Assembly: GCA_004293905.1 (NCBI GenBank)
Contig: RDZE01000028.1
Span: 1 to 64,000 of the forward strand
From: Cytophagales bacterium
GTDB lineage: Bacteria; Bacteroidota; Bacteroidia; Cytophagales; Microscillaceae
Length of the DNA: 64,000 nt
Direction: 5' to 3'
Below, piece after piece: positions 62,692 through 64,000 of the stretch. The notes under the pieces are model-generated. The model had not been told where the DNA came from. It ran no database searches and saw only the letters and a list, made by a program, of their open reading frames with translations. A program made the position numbers and the translations under genes. Positions within the stretch are counted from its first letter, which is position 1. Every line of letters starts with the position of its first letter.

Positions 62692-63354
62692 TACTTCTTT
62701 TACTTCTTCTACGGTCATATTGGGCTGTATATCAGCGCGATAGAGCATCTCAATCAATAACTTATCTATGGCTGCGTATTGTGTGGTGGTAGTCCAAGAT
62801 TGGTAAAAAATGCTGTCTTCGTAGTGGTAGGAGTCTTGCAATAGCCCCAACGCCTGTGTGAGTTCTTCGCGTACCAAATGCCGTTGTGCATTGGTGTCTT
62901 TTACACGATAAGTATCCACATACATAGAGCCGCGTGCTACCTCGCCATTACCTCCAAAATAGACATAACACAAACCCATATTTCCCTCCAAATAAGGTTT
63001 CGTATTGGCATCGTACAAGGCATAGTTTTTATGACTTCCAAAAAAGACGATAAAATTGGCATCAGATTGTTTGCTTACACGTACTAAGCGAATTGAAGTA
63101 ACATTTTTCAGAATCTGATTGATTTCAGCCATCACAGTTATTAGTTCATTTTCGAGCAGTGTATTGGGCTCACCTATTACAAAAATTTTCAGGTCTTTTG
63201 TCCATTTATGCACGCGTGGGTCGCTATTGCCAAATTCTGCACCAAAAGCAACCTCTAAGAAATAGCTCTTAACATTTTGCGGAGTAGGCTGCGCTGCACT
63301 ATCACAAGCAACCAATAGAAAGAAAAAACAAAATAAAGCAGGTAAATATTTCAT
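62683..63354 (-). CDS. DUF2927 lipoprotein
   Basis: 223 residues with a lipobox (LLVAC, Cys17). The mature part matches DUF2927: HKWTKDLKIFVIGEP near the start, then YVDTYRVKDTNAQRHLVREELTQALGLLQDSY (in pieces) with a SYHYEDSIFYQ segment. The (V)REELTQALGL helix resembles an ExxxA metalloprotease helix but lacks HExxH, so no activity is assigned. It overlaps the end of the MBL gene by 9 bases. Confidence 0.85.
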   Translation of the reverse strand: MKYLPALFCFFFLLVACDSAAQPTPQNVKSYFLEVAFGAEFGNSDPRVHKWTKDLKIFVIGEPNTLLENELITVMAEINQILKNVTSIRLVRVSKQSDANFIVFFGSHKNYALYDANTKPYLEGNMGLCYVYFGGNGEVARGSMYVDTYRVKDTNAQRHLVREELTQALGLLQDSYHYEDSIFYQSWTTTTQYAAIDKLLIEMLYRADIQPNMTVEEVKEVLW

Positions 63355-63550
63355 TGTATAAAAGTGGTTCAAAATGTATAATACGCACAAATATGCATAG
63401 TTGTTTTGTGGAGTTGTTTATTTACGCAAATAACCTGTTTTAGCTATTTATCAAAGTACATCTCCTACCAACCTCCCCCTCAAAGATAAAAGTAAAATAG
63501 CGTATCTTAATTTTACTCATTGATGGTACTAATTTTGGGGTACACTATAG

Positions 63551-63946
63551 TCAGTTATAAATTTCTTTTAATCTTTTATTCTCTTCCCTGAGTTCCTGAA
63601 TAATAGTATTCAAACATTTTATCTGTTCAAAAAGTATTTCTCGTTCTTTTTCTGTAAAGTCTTGATTTTGAACTACAGGGTTTCCTGATATAGATGCTAT
63701 TTGGTTATTTTTAATTATTTTGCGTATAATTTCTTTTTCATCTATTTCTAAAAAACGGTGAAACTCTAACTCATCAATTTCATAAAATTGCGCTAATCGT
63801 GTAGTACGTTCAGTTGTTAGTTGCATCTCATCATTCTCAAGACGACTGTAGGTTTTTTGTGTAATATTAAGTTCGTTTGCTATAACTTCTTGAGAATAAC
63901 CATGCAGGTTTCTCAATAATCTTAATTTGTTGCCTATTTTTTGCAT
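63551..63946 (-). CDS. XRE-family helix-turn-helix transcriptional regulator
   Basis: 131 residues. The HTH_3 domain (about 5-65) is clear: IGNKLRLLRNLHGYSQEVIANELNI, then TQKTYSRLENDEMQLTTERTTRLAQFYEI in shorter pieces. The C-terminal part (about 90-131) is a coiled coil (EREILFEQIKCLNTIIQEL), which probably mediates dimerisation. No partner gene is seen before the window ends. Its targets are unknown. The region between it and the DUF2927 gene (about 190 bases) shows no other gene. Confidence 0.9.
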   Translation of the reverse strand: MQKIGNKLRLLRNLHGYSQEVIANELNITQKTYSRLENDEMQLTTERTTRLAQFYEIDELEFHRFLEIDEKEIIRKIIKNNQIASISGNPVVQNQDFTEKEREILFEQIKCLNTIIQELREENKRLKEIYN

Positions 63947-64000
63947 CATTTTTTTTTTTGCAAGCTATAAACTTTTTTCCTTAAAAACAAGTCTAAATTA

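Noticed and set aside
1..64000. Prophage, insertion sequence or integron
   Set aside because: No transposase, integrase, recombinase or structural phage gene was found.

Overview
The window is chromosomal DNA from a member of the Bacteroidota, most likely a gliding Cytophagales-type bacterium. The reasons are an AT-rich genome, promoters of the Bacteroidota form TTTG-N19/20-TAnnTTTG (clearest before the tRNA-Asn, FKBP and OmpA genes), type IX secretion/gliding genes (a PorD-like DUF4835 protein and GldD), a fused alpha/beta E1 dehydrogenase, NqrE, and many PorT-like or transporter-like outer-membrane barrels. I see no phage, insertion sequence, integrase, CRISPR array or rRNA. Species-level naming is not possible from sequence alone.

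Layout. 0.3-4.5 kb: bestrophin channel, outer-membrane protein, DUF4350 protein, tRNA-Asn, pth, small secreted protein. 4.5-12.2 kb (minus strand): secreted protein, Wzx-like flippase, mtgA, then a four-gene signalling cluster. It holds a GAF-SpoIIE phosphatase, a SpoIIAA-like protein and two GAF-PAS proteins; the three GAF proteins are paralogues. 12.3-16.4 kb (plus): lone HsdR_N-type nuclease domain, recX, porD, a solitary nuoA, odhB with two lipoyl domains. 16.4-24.4 kb: a secreted VNSFPD-repeat protein, an in-frame yidD-gldD fusion, a 947-residue unknown, Nudix hydrolase, TPR protein, AAA ATPase, solitary nqrE. 24.5-33.3 kb: dcp, siaC/siaB pair, E1 alpha-beta fusion, rsmI, 3-hydroxybutyryl-CoA dehydrogenase, fumC. 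33.4-35.3 kb: three tandem secreted coiled-coil/SPOR-like paralogues. 35.3-40.8 kb: YheT hydrolase, omega-amidase-like enzyme, an exbB-x-exbD-exbD operon, orphan TRAP binding lipoprotein. 40.9-47.7 kb: CzcCBA-type divalent-metal efflux operon with a co-transcribed barrel. 47.9-52.6 kb: HtrA protease, two TPR proteins, FKBP isomerase, trmB. 52.5-55.1 kb (minus): marR; cupin, metallopeptidase and SDR. 55.2-62.7 kb: OmpA-like protein, LuxR-type response regulator, methyltransferase, ileS with an unusual AT-rich insertion, MBL hydrolase. 62.7-64 kb: DUF2927 lipoprotein and an XRE regulator.

How the genes work together. Most are housekeeping or envelope genes in short operons. Two signalling sets stand out: a SiaB-kinase/SiaC pair and, about 14 kb away, a GAF-linked SpoIIE phosphatase with a SpoIIAA-like protein and two GAF-PAS partners. 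Together they could form a partner-switching circuit. The most unusual single loci are the yidD-gldD fusion, the VNSFPD repeat protein, the SPOR-like triplet and the IleS insertion.
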